Below are positions 53,904-63,481 of a stretch of 64,000 nt of DNA, one piece after another. The first letter of the stretch is position 1. Each line of letters starts with the position of its first letter. The position numbers and the translations under genes were made by a program. Source of the stretch: Sphingobacterium sp. (GTDB lineage Bacteria; Bacteroidota; Bacteroidia; Sphingobacteriales; Sphingobacteriaceae); assembly GCA_031286695.1 (NCBI GenBank), contig JAITTY010000005.1, positions 372,001-436,000 of the forward strand, read 5' to 3'. Below the pieces are notes generated by a model. The model had not been told where the DNA came from. It searched no databases and saw only the letters and a list, made by a program, of their open reading frames with translations.

Positions 53904-55385
53904 TTAAACCCACTGATGTCCCTGTCGCTCTACCAATGCATCACTCTCGTCAGGTCCCCAGTTGCCTGAAGCATAATTTGGGAAAGATGGGTCTTTGGTT
54001 TTTTCCCAGGTTTCCTGAATCGTTTTTATCACATCCCAAGCTTCTTCTACCTGATCAGAGCGCATAAACAGCGTAAGGTCTCCTACAAGTGCTTCCAATA
54101 AAAGAGTTTCGTAAGCTTCGGGAGTATCTGTCTGACAGGCAAAATTATCGAAAATCATCTCCACAGGTTTAAGATCTAAAGACAAGCCTGGCTTTTTAGA
54201 CATAAACTGCAATCTGATGTCCATTTGTGGCTGAATATTAATAACCAATCGGTTTGCCGACAGAAGTGAGGTACTTTCTGAAAACATAGAGTTTGGAAGT
54301 GGCTTAAACTGAATCGTTATATAAGAATGCTTTTCTTTCATCTTCTTACCGGTACGAACATAAAAAGGAACATCCTCCCATCTTTCATTATCCAGATAAA
54401 ACTTAATAGCGACAAATGTTTCCGTATTGGAATCATGAGCAATTCCCTCTTCCTGCCGATAGCCATTTACTTTTAGTCCATTTACTTTGCCTCGCCCGTA
54501 CTGTCCTCTTACCGCATAATGATCTACTTTTTCGGGAGAAATCCTACGGATGGATTTTAAAACGTCAACTTTACGATCCCTGATCTCACCCGATTCAAGT
54601 GAAGCTGGAGGTTCCATAGCAACCATGCAAAGAATTTGCAAAAGATGGTTCTGAATCATATCGCGCAAAGCTCCTGTCTGCTCATAAAAACTGGCTCTTG
54701 TTTCCACTCCTACTTCTTCGGCAACGGTAATCTGCACCGATTCTATATGTCTGTGGTTCCAAAGAGGTTCAAAAATTGAATTTCCGAACCTGAACGCCAA
54801 AATATTCTGAACTGTTTCTTTACCTAAATAATGATCGATACGATAAATCTGTTCTTCCTGGAAAGTTTGTGAAAGAAGATTATTCAGCTCAATGGCAGAT
54901 TCTTTATTGTGACCAAAAGGTTTTTCGATAATAATTCGATCTGTTGAAGGATCAGATGCTATTGATGTATTTTTAAGATGGTTTGAAATTACCGATACAA
55001 AGTTTGGTGCAATGGACAAATAGAAAAGCCTGTTTCCTCTCATCCCATACACTTTATCGAAATTTTCCAGTTTCTGATATAAATTCTGATAAGAGCTTTC
55101 TTCGTCAAGCTGATGCTGAAAATAGCTGATGTGGGCCTGAAAACCAGCCCAATCTTCCTTGATTACAGTCTTCCTGGAAAAACTCTCCAGATTTTCTTTA
55201 ATATAAGCTCTGAATTTTTCATCTGTATTTTCGGCTCTTCCCAAAGCTAAAATATTAAAACCTTTTGGCATTCTGCCATCGATATATAAATTGTAAAAGG
55301 CAGGAAAAAGCTTTCTTTTTGCCAAATCCCCTGTTGCACCAAAAATAACGATCGTTGTTGGGTGCAGGATTGTATTGTCACTCAT
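53904..55385 (-). CDS. zwf: Glucose-6-phosphate 1-dehydrogenase
   Basis: A protein of 493 residues. The N-terminal NADP-binding motif IFGATGDLAKRKLFPA, the catalytic RIDHYLGKE and the substrate motif IIEKPFGHN are all intact. It makes the lactone from glucose 6-phosphate and supplies NADPH. It lies between gnd and pgl with gaps of 9 and 17 bp. Full length for the family. Confidence 0.97.
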   Translation of the reverse strand: MSDNTILHPTTIVIFGATGDLAKRKLFPAFYNLYIDGRMPKGFNILALGRAENTDEKFRAYIKENLESFSRKTVIKEDWAGFQAHISYFQHQLDEESSYQNLYQKLENFDKVYGMRGNRLFYLSIAPNFVSVISNHLKNTSIASDPSTDRIIIEKPFGHNKESAIELNNLLSQTFQEEQIYRIDHYLGKETVQNILAFRFGNSIFEPLWNHRHIESVQITVAEEVGVETRASFYEQTGALRDMIQNHLLQILCMVAMEPPASLESGEIRDRKVDVLKSIRRISPEKVDHYAVRGQYGRGKVNGLKVNGYRQEEGIAHDSNTETFVAIKFYLDNERWEDVPFYVRTGKKMKEKHSYITIQFKPLPNSMFSESTSLLSANRLVINIQPQMDIRLQFMSKKPGLSLDLKPVEMIFDNFACQTDTPEAYETLLLEALVGDLTLFMRSDQVEEAWDVIKTIQETWEKTKDPSFPNYASGNWGPDESDALVERQGHQWV

Positions 55386-55394
55386 TGTTAGGAT

Positions 55395-56813
55395 TTAGTT
55401 ATTTGGGTTTTGCCATGAAGTATGAAAAACTCCTTCTCTGTCCGTTCTTTGGTAAGTGTGCGCACCAAAATAATCACGCTGAGCCTGAAGCAGGTTTACA
55501 GGCAAAGATGCTGTGGTGTAAGCTTCGAAATACCCTAGAGCCGCCTGAATTCCTAAGCTTGGAATTCCATTTGATACAGCAAAAGCAGCTGTTTTTCTTA
55601 ATGACGAAATTTTATCTTTTACAATTTCTGAAATTTCCTGATCCAATAAAATATTAGATAAGTTCTCGTATTTTGAATAAGCCTGATAAAATTTTTCCAA
55701 TAAACCAGAACGAATGATACATCCACCCCTCCAGATTTTAACAACATCTTTTAACGGAATTTCAAACTGATATTCTTCAGAAGCTTTTACCAATAATGCC
55801 AAACCTTGAGCATAACTGATTAAAGTAGATAAATACAAAGCATCCCCCACCTCTTTGATGAACAATTCTGTATTTTCAGGAGTTTTTACTTCTTCTTTAG
55901 CATATAATTGAGAAGCTTTCACTCGCTCATCTTTGTAAGCGGATAAAATTCTTGATGTTACTGCAACATCGATGGTTGGAATAGACACACCGATTTCCAT
56001 AGCCTCTTCGGAAGTCCATTTTCCGGTTCCTTTTGCTCCTGCTTTATCTAAAATCTTGTCGACAAGAAAACCGTCTGTTACATCATCTTTTTGCTGGAAG
56101 ATATCTCTTGTTATTTCAATAAGGAAAGAATTCATCTCGCCTTCATTCCAGCTTTTGAAAACGTCATACAGTTGTTCATTGGTAAGATTCACTCCTTTTC
56201 TCAGTAAATCGTACGCTTCACTGATCAATTGCATGATGGCATATTCGATTCCGTTGTGAACCATTTTAACATAATTCCCGGCAGCTCCTTTCCCCATATA
56301 AGCGGTGCAAGGCTCCCCGTTTACTTTTGCCGAAATAACTTCCAGCATAGGCTTCACCAAATTGAAAACTTCCAGATCTCCACCCGGCATAATACTCGGT
56401 CCTCTTCTTGCGCCCTGCTCTCCTCCAGAAACTCCCATTCCCATAAAATGAAGGTTTTTAGAAGCTAAATCAGCTCTACGTCTTTCGGTATCTTTGAAAT
56501 AAGAATTTCCCGCATCAATCACAACATCTTTTGGACTCAGAAGCGGTGTTATGCTTTGAAGAACAGCATCAACCGGCTTGCCTGCAGGAACCATCAAAAT
56601 AATTTTTCGCGGACTGTCTAAACTTGACACAAATTCCTCTAGAGAAACAGCTCCAACAACCTTTGTACCTGAAGCCACTCCTTTACGAAGTTCTATTACC
56701 TTTTCTTCATCTAAATCGAATCCTACGGTAGAAAAACCGTTATCGGCAATATTATAAAGCAGATTTCTTCCCATTACACCCAGACCAATGACCCCGTAAT
56801 TATACTTTTCCAT
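55395..56813 (-). CDS. gnd: 6-phosphogluconate dehydrogenase (decarboxylating)
   Basis: A protein of 472 residues. The NADP-binding motif GLGVMGRNL, the substrate loop VSGGEQGARRGPSIMPGG and the catalytic region KMVHNGIEYA are present. It oxidises 6-phosphogluconate to ribulose 5-phosphate and CO2. As first gene of the operon it has a candidate -7 box TAATTTTG on the minus strand at 56840-56847, 27 bp before its ATG. Confidence 0.97.
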   Translation of the reverse strand: MEKYNYGVIGLGVMGRNLLYNIADNGFSTVGFDLDEEKVIELRKGVASGTKVVGAVSLEEFVSSLDSPRKIILMVPAGKPVDAVLQSITPLLSPKDVVIDAGNSYFKDTERRRADLASKNLHFMGMGVSGGEQGARRGPSIMPGGDLEVFNLVKPMLEVISAKVNGEPCTAYMGKGAAGNYVKMVHNGIEYAIMQLISEAYDLLRKGVNLTNEQLYDVFKSWNEGEMNSFLIEITRDIFQQKDDVTDGFLVDKILDKAGAKGTGKWTSEEAMEIGVSIPTIDVAVTSRILSAYKDERVKASQLYAKEEVKTPENTELFIKEVGDALYLSTLISYAQGLALLVKASEEYQFEIPLKDVVKIWRGGCIIRSGLLEKFYQAYSKYENLSNILLDQEISEIVKDKISSLRKTAAFAVSNGIPSLGIQAALGYFEAYTTASLPVNLLQAQRDYFGAHTYQRTDREGVFHTSWQNPNN

Positions 56814-57741
56814 TCTTACTTAAAGTTTATGTTATAGATCAAAATTACTGAAATGCATGCCAGTAAAAAAATTATCTAAGATTTTCTTTCAATCGTTACA
56901 CTAGTTATCATCAACTGGAAAATGTCTTTAATTAATAATACGTTGATAATGAAATCATTCAAAACATAAACTCTTTATGAAAAATCATCTTTCTATTCCC
57001 GAAGAGGTGCTAAAACAAAAGAGCTTCCCTCTAACCTGCAGAGGAAAGCATCCACAAATACATTTTTTAGGATGGCCGCCTTTGCCGCTCGCAACTTCCG
57101 TGCTTATACTTTGGTTAGTTTTAGCCTTAGTTTCACTACCAGTGTAACTATTTCATTAAACTTAGGTAAAAGTAACGTGTTTATTTGCGACACTAAATCA
57201 GTAATGGTAGTAGCAGTTAAATTGCTCTGATTAGTAGCAGATAGCGAAAAGTCAAGAATTGAACAGGGTATTAGTTGATTTTGAAGGCAAGATTGAAGTG
57301 TCGACGGAAACATTTAAAAATATAAGTCACAGATATTATTACATTTGTATTAAACACCAAAATTATGTCAAGATCGGTACGCAAAACTAAAATATTCGGA
57401 ATTACTATTCATCTGTCTGCAGCGCGATGGAAATGAAACGGCGTTCATCCATAATAAGTTTATGAGGGGTTCTATCTCATCCTTGCATGACAGGAATTAT
57501 ATATCTATGCGGTCCCTTATGTGGAAACGGTAATGCATATCTGCTTGAAAAAGTGAATGGTAAAAGGGTAATCATACGACGATTCTTAATCTTTGGATTT
57601 CTTAAGAAAAAAACAATGGTAACCACTATAACCTTTCAAAGGAAGCTATTCACGCCAAATGAATTATAAGGATCAATATATATCCCATTTTTATTAATTT
57701 AGTCATGGGATATGATTAAATATAAACCACTAAAATATAGT
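56814..57741. other. Mostly non-coding stretch with short doubtful frames
   Basis: An ATG at 56977 opens 56 codons to 57147, with a hydrophobic C-terminal half (LATSVLILWLVLALVSL) that could be a membrane helix. A frame at 57364 reads MSRSVRKTKIFGITIHLSAA and soon stops; it looks like the N-terminal end of a small basic protein. A 60-codon frame at 57487 and a 69-codon minus frame at 57104-57313 have no recognisable content. The stretch looks like degraded genes. Confidence 0.35.
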
Positions 57742-57914
57742 ATGAAATTTTTTTTTGCTTCTGTCATAGTATTATCGCTGCTCTCCTGCAGAGACAAAAA
57801 AACTGATAACCCGCTTGCAGATAACGCAATAGATATCCTTTACAAAAAGATAGTCTGGATCAAGTTATTAATAAACAGAACAGACTTCTGGAAGAATTAA
57901 AAAATTTAAGATAG
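57742..57914 (+). pseudogene. Small lipoprotein gene with a frameshift in an A-run
   Basis: MKFFFASVIVLSLLSCRDKK is a typical lipoprotein signal with Cys16. After DILYKK the open frame turns into WIKLLINRTDF, but with one base less in the preceding A-run it would read DSLDQVINKQNRLLEELKNL and stop at 57914, five bases before the next gene. The latter is far more protein-like. So the gene is broken here, or the sequence has a one-base error. Confidence 0.55.
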
Positions 57915-57919
57915 ATCTC

Positions 57920-58531
57920 ATGAACAGAATAGCAGTACTTTTATTTCTAATTACCCTAAGTGGTATCACATTTGGGCAAGAAAAACTTTGGGTAAACCAA
58001 ACCAAGGTAAATGATGCGATGAAATTTGAATCACAACTGAATCCAGAGGCCAAATTTTTTAATCAAAATATTTCCATGTCATCAGATTACTATCCTTACC
58101 TCGAAAAGTACCCTCTCCAGAATCCTGTAGTCGTACAGCGATCAGCGGTAAATTATTTACCATTGTCGGTTGAATATTTTTTTTCGGAAAAAGATTCATT
58201 ACTCAGAATAGTTTCTTTCGACTGGGAGGTGAACAGGCATAATAAATCTATTCAGGAGCTTGCTAAAGGGTGGAAAGATGAGAATAAAAAACTTGACATC
58301 TATAATAAGGAATACGAGCGAATAAAAAAGAACATGATCCAAATATTTGGTTCAGCAAACTCTGATGATCAAGAACCCAAAAGCGTCAAATCACCATGGG
58401 GATCTGACACTTACTTATCCCGCAAAACAGTTTGGGATAATGTAGATCTACATGCTCAGCTGGATCTAATTTTCGCGGACAATACGCATCGAGTCAGGTT
58501 GACTTACTACTGGAAAGATAAACAGAATTAG
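57920..58531 (+). CDS. Secreted protein of unknown function
   Basis: A protein of 203 residues with a signal peptide ending ...GITFGQ. The mature part is rich in aromatic and charged residues (YYPYLEKYPLQNPV, SFDWEVNRHNKS, LIFADNTHRVRLTYYWKD) and has no cysteine. It follows the small lipoprotein gene by five bases, so the two are cotranscribed. No family recognised. The region 58532-58740 downstream shows no gene. Confidence 0.65.
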   Translation: MNRIAVLLFLITLSGITFGQEKLWVNQTKVNDAMKFESQLNPEAKFFNQNISMSSDYYPYLEKYPLQNPVVVQRSAVNYLPLSVEYFFSEKDSLLRIVSFDWEVNRHNKSIQELAKGWKDENKKLDIYNKEYERIKKNMIQIFGSANSDDQEPKSVKSPWGSDTYLSRKTVWDNVDLHAQLDLIFADNTHRVRLTYYWKDKQN

Positions 58532-58740
58532 GCAGTAGAATCTAATGGAGACATTCAAACTAACTAAAACGCCAGACAACGACGCTACAGAAAGGTTAAT
58601 TTTGCTCACACTGCTAAACTATTTCCGAAACCTTGAACTTTAGTGTTGGAGCTTAAACTAAAGTTTATATTCCAAGTATAGGTCGTTCCATAAAATCTAT
58701 CAGAACCAATATATAGATCCTGCGTTTTTGGCATAAGGAA

Positions 58741-59808
58741 TTAAAGTTTGATCTGATAAAGATGCTTACGCATATCAACCAATTGCTGCCTCAGCTTATC
58801 CTGATCTGGCGCTACCGGGAGTAAGCTGTGTAAGGAAAGTTCTTGAACCTCCTGAAAGAGCTTTTGCGACCAAACGAAAAGTTCATCATAGCTATAAGCG
58901 CCATTCTTGATGCGCAAGAGTTCTTCCCTGTTGGGACGTTGTATCTGTAGTGCACTTTTAGACAAAATCTCTTTTGCCTGTTGCAATAGGCGTACGGTAT
59001 GCATCATATTTTTGGCATCATAGCCCTGCCCATGATTCATTGTTCCTTCAAAGCGTGCCTCATTACGCTTTGAAACCCAGCTAAAATATTCATTATAGGC
59101 CTTGCAATAAGATGAATAAGCTTCGTGATTAACAAAGAGGTAGGCACAAAGTGTTTCATCCTTAGGAATAGAACTGTAGGAAACCTCATTACTCTCCAGT
59201 GTGGCAACGATACCTTTGTAACCCAAAGTCTGGGCCTGATCATAATACAATGCATACATACCCTTTGCATGTTCGATCTTTGCTAAACCACAGTCTTCTT
59301 GTTTCCATTGTCGCTGGCTTAACCAATCTCTTAACGGTAAACTACCATGACCAGTTATGATAAAGCAGAAATCCAGCAAACTTTTACGTTCACGATCCAT
59401 TGGATTGTTGATTTTCTTATTCAATCCTTTTGCCTTCCGCACCTGTACCATGGCGTATTGCGCAAAGGTCATAGCGGCCTCTCGCGTAATAAAATCCTGC
59501 ATGTTAAATTGCTCCATGATTGGATCTTGGTATTCGATACAATCGGCAGGACTAGCCAATAGCTCCAATACAGTAGGATTACTCTTTGAAAGGAGCTCTA
59601 TAAAGCGTCCCAGCTCATAGTAAACTTCATCATTGCTGGCATTTGCCACTTGGGCAATATATTGACCACCCAAGTAATATTCTAGGGGCAGATAAAATAC
59701 ACCCTTGATATCGGTATCGGAAGATGCTGTGGCCAATCCATATGCCCGGCTGCCGACAACGGCCTCAAACAGGATCAGCCCATTCTCTCGAAGTTCGTCT
59801 ATAGTCAT
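58741..59808 (-). CDS. RlaP-like nucleotidyltransferase domain protein (second of a pair)
   Basis: A protein of 355 residues. The nucleotidyltransferase signature stands near the N-terminus: VVGSRAYGLATASSDTDIKG, with the Gly-Ser and the Asp-x-Asp pair that bind metal and NTP. The rest is helical. It fits the predicted nucleotidyltransferases of the RlaP type, which are often near RNA-repair genes. The substrate is unknown. Its ATG overlaps the stop of the upstream gene by 4 bp, so both are translated together. Confidence 0.8.
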   Translation of the reverse strand: MTIDELRENGLILFEAVVGSRAYGLATASSDTDIKGVFYLPLEYYLGGQYIAQVANASNDEVYYELGRFIELLSKSNPTVLELLASPADCIEYQDPIMEQFNMQDFITREAAMTFAQYAMVQVRKAKGLNKKINNPMDRERKSLLDFCFIITGHGSLPLRDWLSQRQWKQEDCGLAKIEHAKGMYALYYDQAQTLGYKGIVATLESNEVSYSSIPKDETLCAYLFVNHEAYSSYCKAYNEYFSWVSKRNEARFEGTMNHGQGYDAKNMMHTVRLLQQAKEILSKSALQIQRPNREELLRIKNGAYSYDELFVWSQKLFQEVQELSLHSLLPVAPDQDKLRQQLVDMRKHLYQIKL

Positions 59809-60563
59809 CTTAATATAGTTTTAAAGTAATTCTCCAGTCCTTCTTTATCCGATACGGATACGGGAACCTCTTTTACTTGATGCTCTAAATGTGTTAACCT
59901 TGTTTCAATATAACTCCTTATGCTCGCTGAACAGCTGTATATAAATCCTTCATCGACTTGGCTCTTCAACTGGCGCAATTCCATAACTTCGCCTTTAACA
60001 ACATCAGGCAATAATACGGATAGTTCGGTCAATGTCATGGGCGCATAACTGCGATAGGTCATACTCCAGTCTGCTGCAAGTAGAGATCTTAGGATATAAA
60101 ATAAACTTTTGAGCTTCATCGTTTCCCGTTGCAGATCTTCTAATTTGCTACGGACAATCCCTAAATAATGATGAGTGTGCCTACGTGCGTCAAAATAATT
60201 TTCCATCATTACCCTAAAACTTGTTTTGAATCCCTTAAACTCATGGTAGACCACTGGTGACTGGATCCATTCAAATGGACTGACATTACTCTTATACAGT
60301 AAGGTGAGTACTTTAAACAGATCCCAGCCTGCAATATCGAGGTCATCGATTATCGGAAACCGCATTTCGGTAGGCAGCGGAAACAAACGGGTGTAGTCCT
60401 CCGCTTTTCTCACATAAATAAACCGAACGTCGTAATCGCTATCGATTGACGGAAATCCCCAACCTCGGCTTCCGGATTCACAGGCAAAAAGTATACGTAC
60501 TCCTTCGCTCGCTTCTATTGTCATGAGCTTCTTGATGATATGTGCTTTCATTTCTTCGTGCAT
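59805..60563 (-). CDS. RlaP-like nucleotidyltransferase domain protein (first of a pair)
   Basis: A protein of 252 residues. CESGSRGWGFPSIDSDYDVR contains the GS and DxD elements of the polymerase-beta-type nucleotidyltransferase fold. The second domain is helical (YFDARRHTHHYLGIVRS). It is the closer match to RlaP itself. RlaP proteins are predicted to act in RNA repair, possibly adding nucleotides to damaged RNA ends. No RtcB or RNA ligase gene lies in the window, so the pair acts alone or with a distant partner. Confidence 0.82.
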   Translation of the reverse strand: MHEEMKAHIIKKLMTIEASEGVRILFACESGSRGWGFPSIDSDYDVRFIYVRKAEDYTRLFPLPTEMRFPIIDDLDIAGWDLFKVLTLLYKSNVSPFEWIQSPVVYHEFKGFKTSFRVMMENYFDARRHTHHYLGIVRSKLEDLQRETMKLKSLFYILRSLLAADWSMTYRSYAPMTLTELSVLLPDVVKGEVMELRQLKSQVDEGFIYSCSASIRSYIETRLTHLEHQVKEVPVSVSDKEGLENYFKTILR

Positions 60564-60909
60564 TTTAAATTTTCATTGACACAAAGATTGATTGCGATAA
60601 TGAAGCCCTTTTGCGCATTAAAAAAAGAACGTAAAAATAACGGTAGACCATTTATTATCAGACAGATAATTTTCCTAAAAAAATTGAACCTTAAAAAGGA
60701 ATATAAAAGTACGCAGATAGAATGCGCAGGATGAGGCGACCGAAATTTTTATAGCTATGTGGAAGATACCGAAAAGTTAGCTTTAAAAGAAAAACAGCTC
60801 CTCTCACTACCAAGTACAGCATTTTCTAAATTCTGTTTCATATTATGAACAGGTTTAATAGTTTACATTATCTACCACGATTATTGCGATCGCTACGTTT
60901 GTAAAATTG
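60564..60909. other. Intergenic gap without a recognised gene
   Basis: About 345 bp between the nucleotidyltransferase pair and the NTF2-like gene. A rightward frame of 64 codons at 60540-60734 overlaps the start of the nucleotidyltransferase gene and has no coding character. No strong hairpin is seen. Confidence 0.4.
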
Positions 60910-61314
60910 TTATTTATCTTTAAAATTTTTATTAAAAAAAGAATCAACAGCGTGCTGATCCTGAGGAAAATTAAACACTTCTTTAATTTTACCTCCCTCA
61001 AATTTCCATAGTAAACAAGATAAATTATTTAAATTCTCTATATTTTCTATTTCACTCCAGTTTTTATGACAGTCAATTACATAATCATCGCTTACCCCTA
61101 ATACTACTCCCTCGGCTCTAAAGTTAAAGTTACCTAATTGATTGAGGTATTCTACGATTTCTCCAACCCCATTTTTAATCCCACTTAAAGGGTGTCTGCC
61201 GGGAATATGCCATTTTACATCGGCATGGAATATATCCTGCAATTCATCGATTGAATTACTCGAATATGCTTTGAAAAATTTGTTTACTAACGCTAAATTT
61301 GGATGTTCATTCAT
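60910..61314 (-). CDS. NTF2/SnoaL-like protein
   Basis: A protein of 134 residues with the cone-shaped NTF2 fold: an N-terminal helix pair (NLALVNKFFKAYSSNSIDELQ, read in parts), then DVKWHIPGRHPLSG and a final sheet (LLWKFEGGKIKEVFNFPQDQHAVD). SnoaL-like members are small enzymes or ligand-binding proteins. The role is unknown. It follows the LeuA-type gene on the same strand after 36 bp. Confidence 0.8.
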   Translation of the reverse strand: MNEHPNLALVNKFFKAYSSNSIDELQDIFHADVKWHIPGRHPLSGIKNGVGEIVEYLNQLGNFNFRAEGVVLGVSDDYVIDCHKNWSEIENIENLNNLSCLLWKFEGGKIKEVFNFPQDQHAVDSFFNKNFKDK

Positions 61315-61350
61315 GATTTTTTTAAATATAATTGTAAATATTTCTCCGTA

Positions 61351-62484
61351 CTAAACCAAACTCCGGAGGTCGTTATCTTCAATAAAACGTTTCTGATCTG
61401 CCAAAACAAGAAATCGGTTATAGATATTTTCAAAATGTTCAGCAGAGAAATCTATTTTCATACTTTTTAACCGATCTTTTAATGCTGCACGTCCACTCCT
61501 TGCGGATAAAAACAATGCAGGCAACTTCCCCCCTATTATTTGGGGATCAATAATTTCATAGTTTCTACGGTCTTTCAGCACGCCATCCTGGTGGATGCCG
61601 GAAGAATGCGCAAAAGCATTTTTCCCAACAATGGCCTTATTGGCCTGTATAGGATTTGACATCGCCCGTTCTACCATACTACTTAGTTCCACAATATATT
61701 TTGGATCAATTCCAGTCGCAATCCCCAGATTTTCTTTTACAATAAGTGTCAAAATAATTTCTTCTAGGGCAGCATTTCCAGCACGTTCGCCCACACCATT
61801 AATTGTTCCTTCCACCTGAAGTGCGCCCGCCATTAGCCCAGCAATACTATTCGCTGTAGCCATACCTAAATCATTATGACAATGAACAGAAAGAATTGCG
61901 TTTTCTTTTTCCCTTCTATTTTGGTTCACATAGGCTATCTTTTCAAAGTACTCAAAGGGTGTACAAAAACCATTGGTATCAGGAAGATTCACAACTTTTG
62001 CACCCGCTTCAACCACCGTATTGGTCATTTGAACTAAAAAATCATTGTCTGCGCGACCAGCATCTTCGGCAAAAAATTGTACTTCATCACATTTATCCGA
62101 CGCATAAGCCACCATTTCATAAGCTCTCGCCAAAATTACCTCCCGAGTGGTATTAAACTTATATTTAATATGAATGTCCGATGTTCCAATTCCGAGCTGA
62201 ATCCGCGCTACCTTTGCCTTACTCAAGGCCGAGGAGGCCTGTTCAATATCTTTTCTATTGGCCCTAGCTAATGCACAGACTGTTGCTTTTTTCACCAGTT
62301 TACAAACCTCTGTTACTGCCTTAAAATCTCCAGGTGAACTTATTGGAAACCCGCCCTCTATCACATCTACCCCCATTGCATCGAGTTTTTCAGCGATTTC
62401 TAATTTATCATTTAGTGTCAACTGGCAGCCCGGTCCTTGTTCTCCATCGCGTAAAGTAGTATCGAAAATCTTAACTTGTTTCAT
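61351..62484 (-). CDS. leuA-like: 2-isopropylmalate synthase-type enzyme without the regulatory domain
   Basis: The ATG at 62484 (MKQVKIFDTTLRDGEQGPG) is preferred over one at 62508. The catalytic TIM-barrel is complete: IFDTTLRDGEQ, VEGTINGVGERAGNA, HCHNDLGMATAN and GKNAFAHSSGIHQDG. It ends at 377 residues, so the C-terminal leucine-sensing domain of the usual 500-residue enzyme is missing. It should condense acetyl-CoA with a 2-oxo acid without leucine feedback. There are no leuBCD genes beside it. A -7 box (TACTTTTG on the minus strand, 62513-62506) lies 22 bp before the start. Confidence 0.85.
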   Translation of the reverse strand: MKQVKIFDTTLRDGEQGPGCQLTLNDKLEIAEKLDAMGVDVIEGGFPISSPGDFKAVTEVCKLVKKATVCALARANRKDIEQASSALSKAKVARIQLGIGTSDIHIKYKFNTTREVILARAYEMVAYASDKCDEVQFFAEDAGRADNDFLVQMTNTVVEAGAKVVNLPDTNGFCTPFEYFEKIAYVNQNRREKENAILSVHCHNDLGMATANSIAGLMAGALQVEGTINGVGERAGNAALEEIILTLIVKENLGIATGIDPKYIVELSSMVERAMSNPIQANKAIVGKNAFAHSSGIHQDGVLKDRRNYEIIDPQIIGGKLPALFLSARSGRAALKDRLKSMKIDFSAEHFENIYNRFLVLADQKRFIEDNDLRSLV

Positions 62485-62532
62485 ATTCAACTTATTTTTA
62501 TAGTTCAAAAGTACCGGAACTACAGAATTTAA

Positions 62533-62540
62533 TATATTTG
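62533..62540 (+). promoter_or_regulatory. Candidate -7 element of the AraC gene
   Basis: TATATTTG matches TAnnTTTG exactly and lies 25 bp before the ATG at 62566. The leftward -7 box of the LeuA-type gene (62506-62513) is only 20 bp away, so both promoters share one short control region. Confidence 0.5.
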
Positions 62541-62565
62541 AAAATAAAACAATTGTTATTCAATA

Positions 62566-63342
62566 ATGCCAAAATCCACCATTCCCTTTGTTCAATGTGC
62601 CAAGAACTTCCACGATGGCACAATTGACTTACGTAACTATGGACAATTCAATACAGAAATGCATGCTCACGACCAGGTACAGGTACTTAGCCCAACAAAT
62701 GGTACCCTCTTTATTTATACCGAAAAAGCCAGTTTCTGTGTACCTAGTACTTTCTTTGTATATATCCCGGCACATGTCCCACACAAACTCATTTCCCGCT
62801 CCCAGCAACTGTCATTAAAAACCATTTTTTTGGATATGAACAATATGCACGAGGAAGTTAAGGTGTATCCATCAAATGAATTGTTGAACCATTTTTTGAT
62901 TTTTGGACAGCGACATTGGAAGCTTAAAGACCACGATACGTTGACAACATCTACCTTGGAGGCCTTCAAGTCTATGCTTCCAATACTATTGGCTAAACCG
63001 ATCCTGTTACAAATCACGCCGGCAAAAAGTGAATTGATGATCCAGGTAAGCACGTATATTCTCCAACACCTCGACAATAAATTGTCAATCGCTGAGATTA
63101 GCGCTAATTTTTTTCTATCGGAGCGAACACTTTTCAGGCAGTTTAAGGAAGAAATGCAGATCACCATATTCCAGTTTATAAAACAGCATAGACTTCTAAA
63201 GGCTCTTCAATTATTGGAAAATAAGGATATGCACATCGCTGAAATTGTCTATCAAGTCGGGTATGAAAGTGTACCTAACTTTTCCAATCTATTCAAAGAA
63301 TATTTTGGACTGTCACCGCAACAGTATAGGACAAGGCTATAA
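62566..63342 (+). CDS. AraC-family transcriptional regulator
   Basis: A protein of 258 residues. The N-terminal cupin-like half (TEMHAHDQVQVLSPTNGTLF, read in parts) senses a ligand. The C-terminal half has two helix-turn-helix motifs (LSIAEISANFFLSERTLFRQF and IAEIVYQVGYESVPNFSNLF) and ends in FGLSPQQYRTRL, typical of the family. It is divergent from the LeuA-type gene with 81 bp between the start codons and probably controls it. Confidence 0.88.
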   Translation: MPKSTIPFVQCAKNFHDGTIDLRNYGQFNTEMHAHDQVQVLSPTNGTLFIYTEKASFCVPSTFFVYIPAHVPHKLISRSQQLSLKTIFLDMNNMHEEVKVYPSNELLNHFLIFGQRHWKLKDHDTLTTSTLEAFKSMLPILLAKPILLQITPAKSELMIQVSTYILQHLDNKLSIAEISANFFLSERTLFRQFKEEMQITIFQFIKQHRLLKALQLLENKDMHIAEIVYQVGYESVPNFSNLFKEYFGLSPQQYRTRL

Positions 63343-63481
63343 TAATAAATACTATATCATTATTAACTGTATTCTCGTCACGACCGAACTAGTGTGACCT
63401 GGAGATATGGATGAAGATAGATCCTACATTTTTCGATAGTTTTTAGTATTTTGTATCGTAATTTGTTAACCCTATCTAAAT

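Noticed and set aside
57104..57313. Leftward 69-codon frame with several Thr/Leu-rich stretches
   Set aside because: No start context, no homology that I recognise, and it lies in a decayed stretch. It is mentioned only as doubtful.
57487..57669. Rightward 60-codon frame
   Set aside because: Its composition is not protein-like, and other short broken frames stand next to it.
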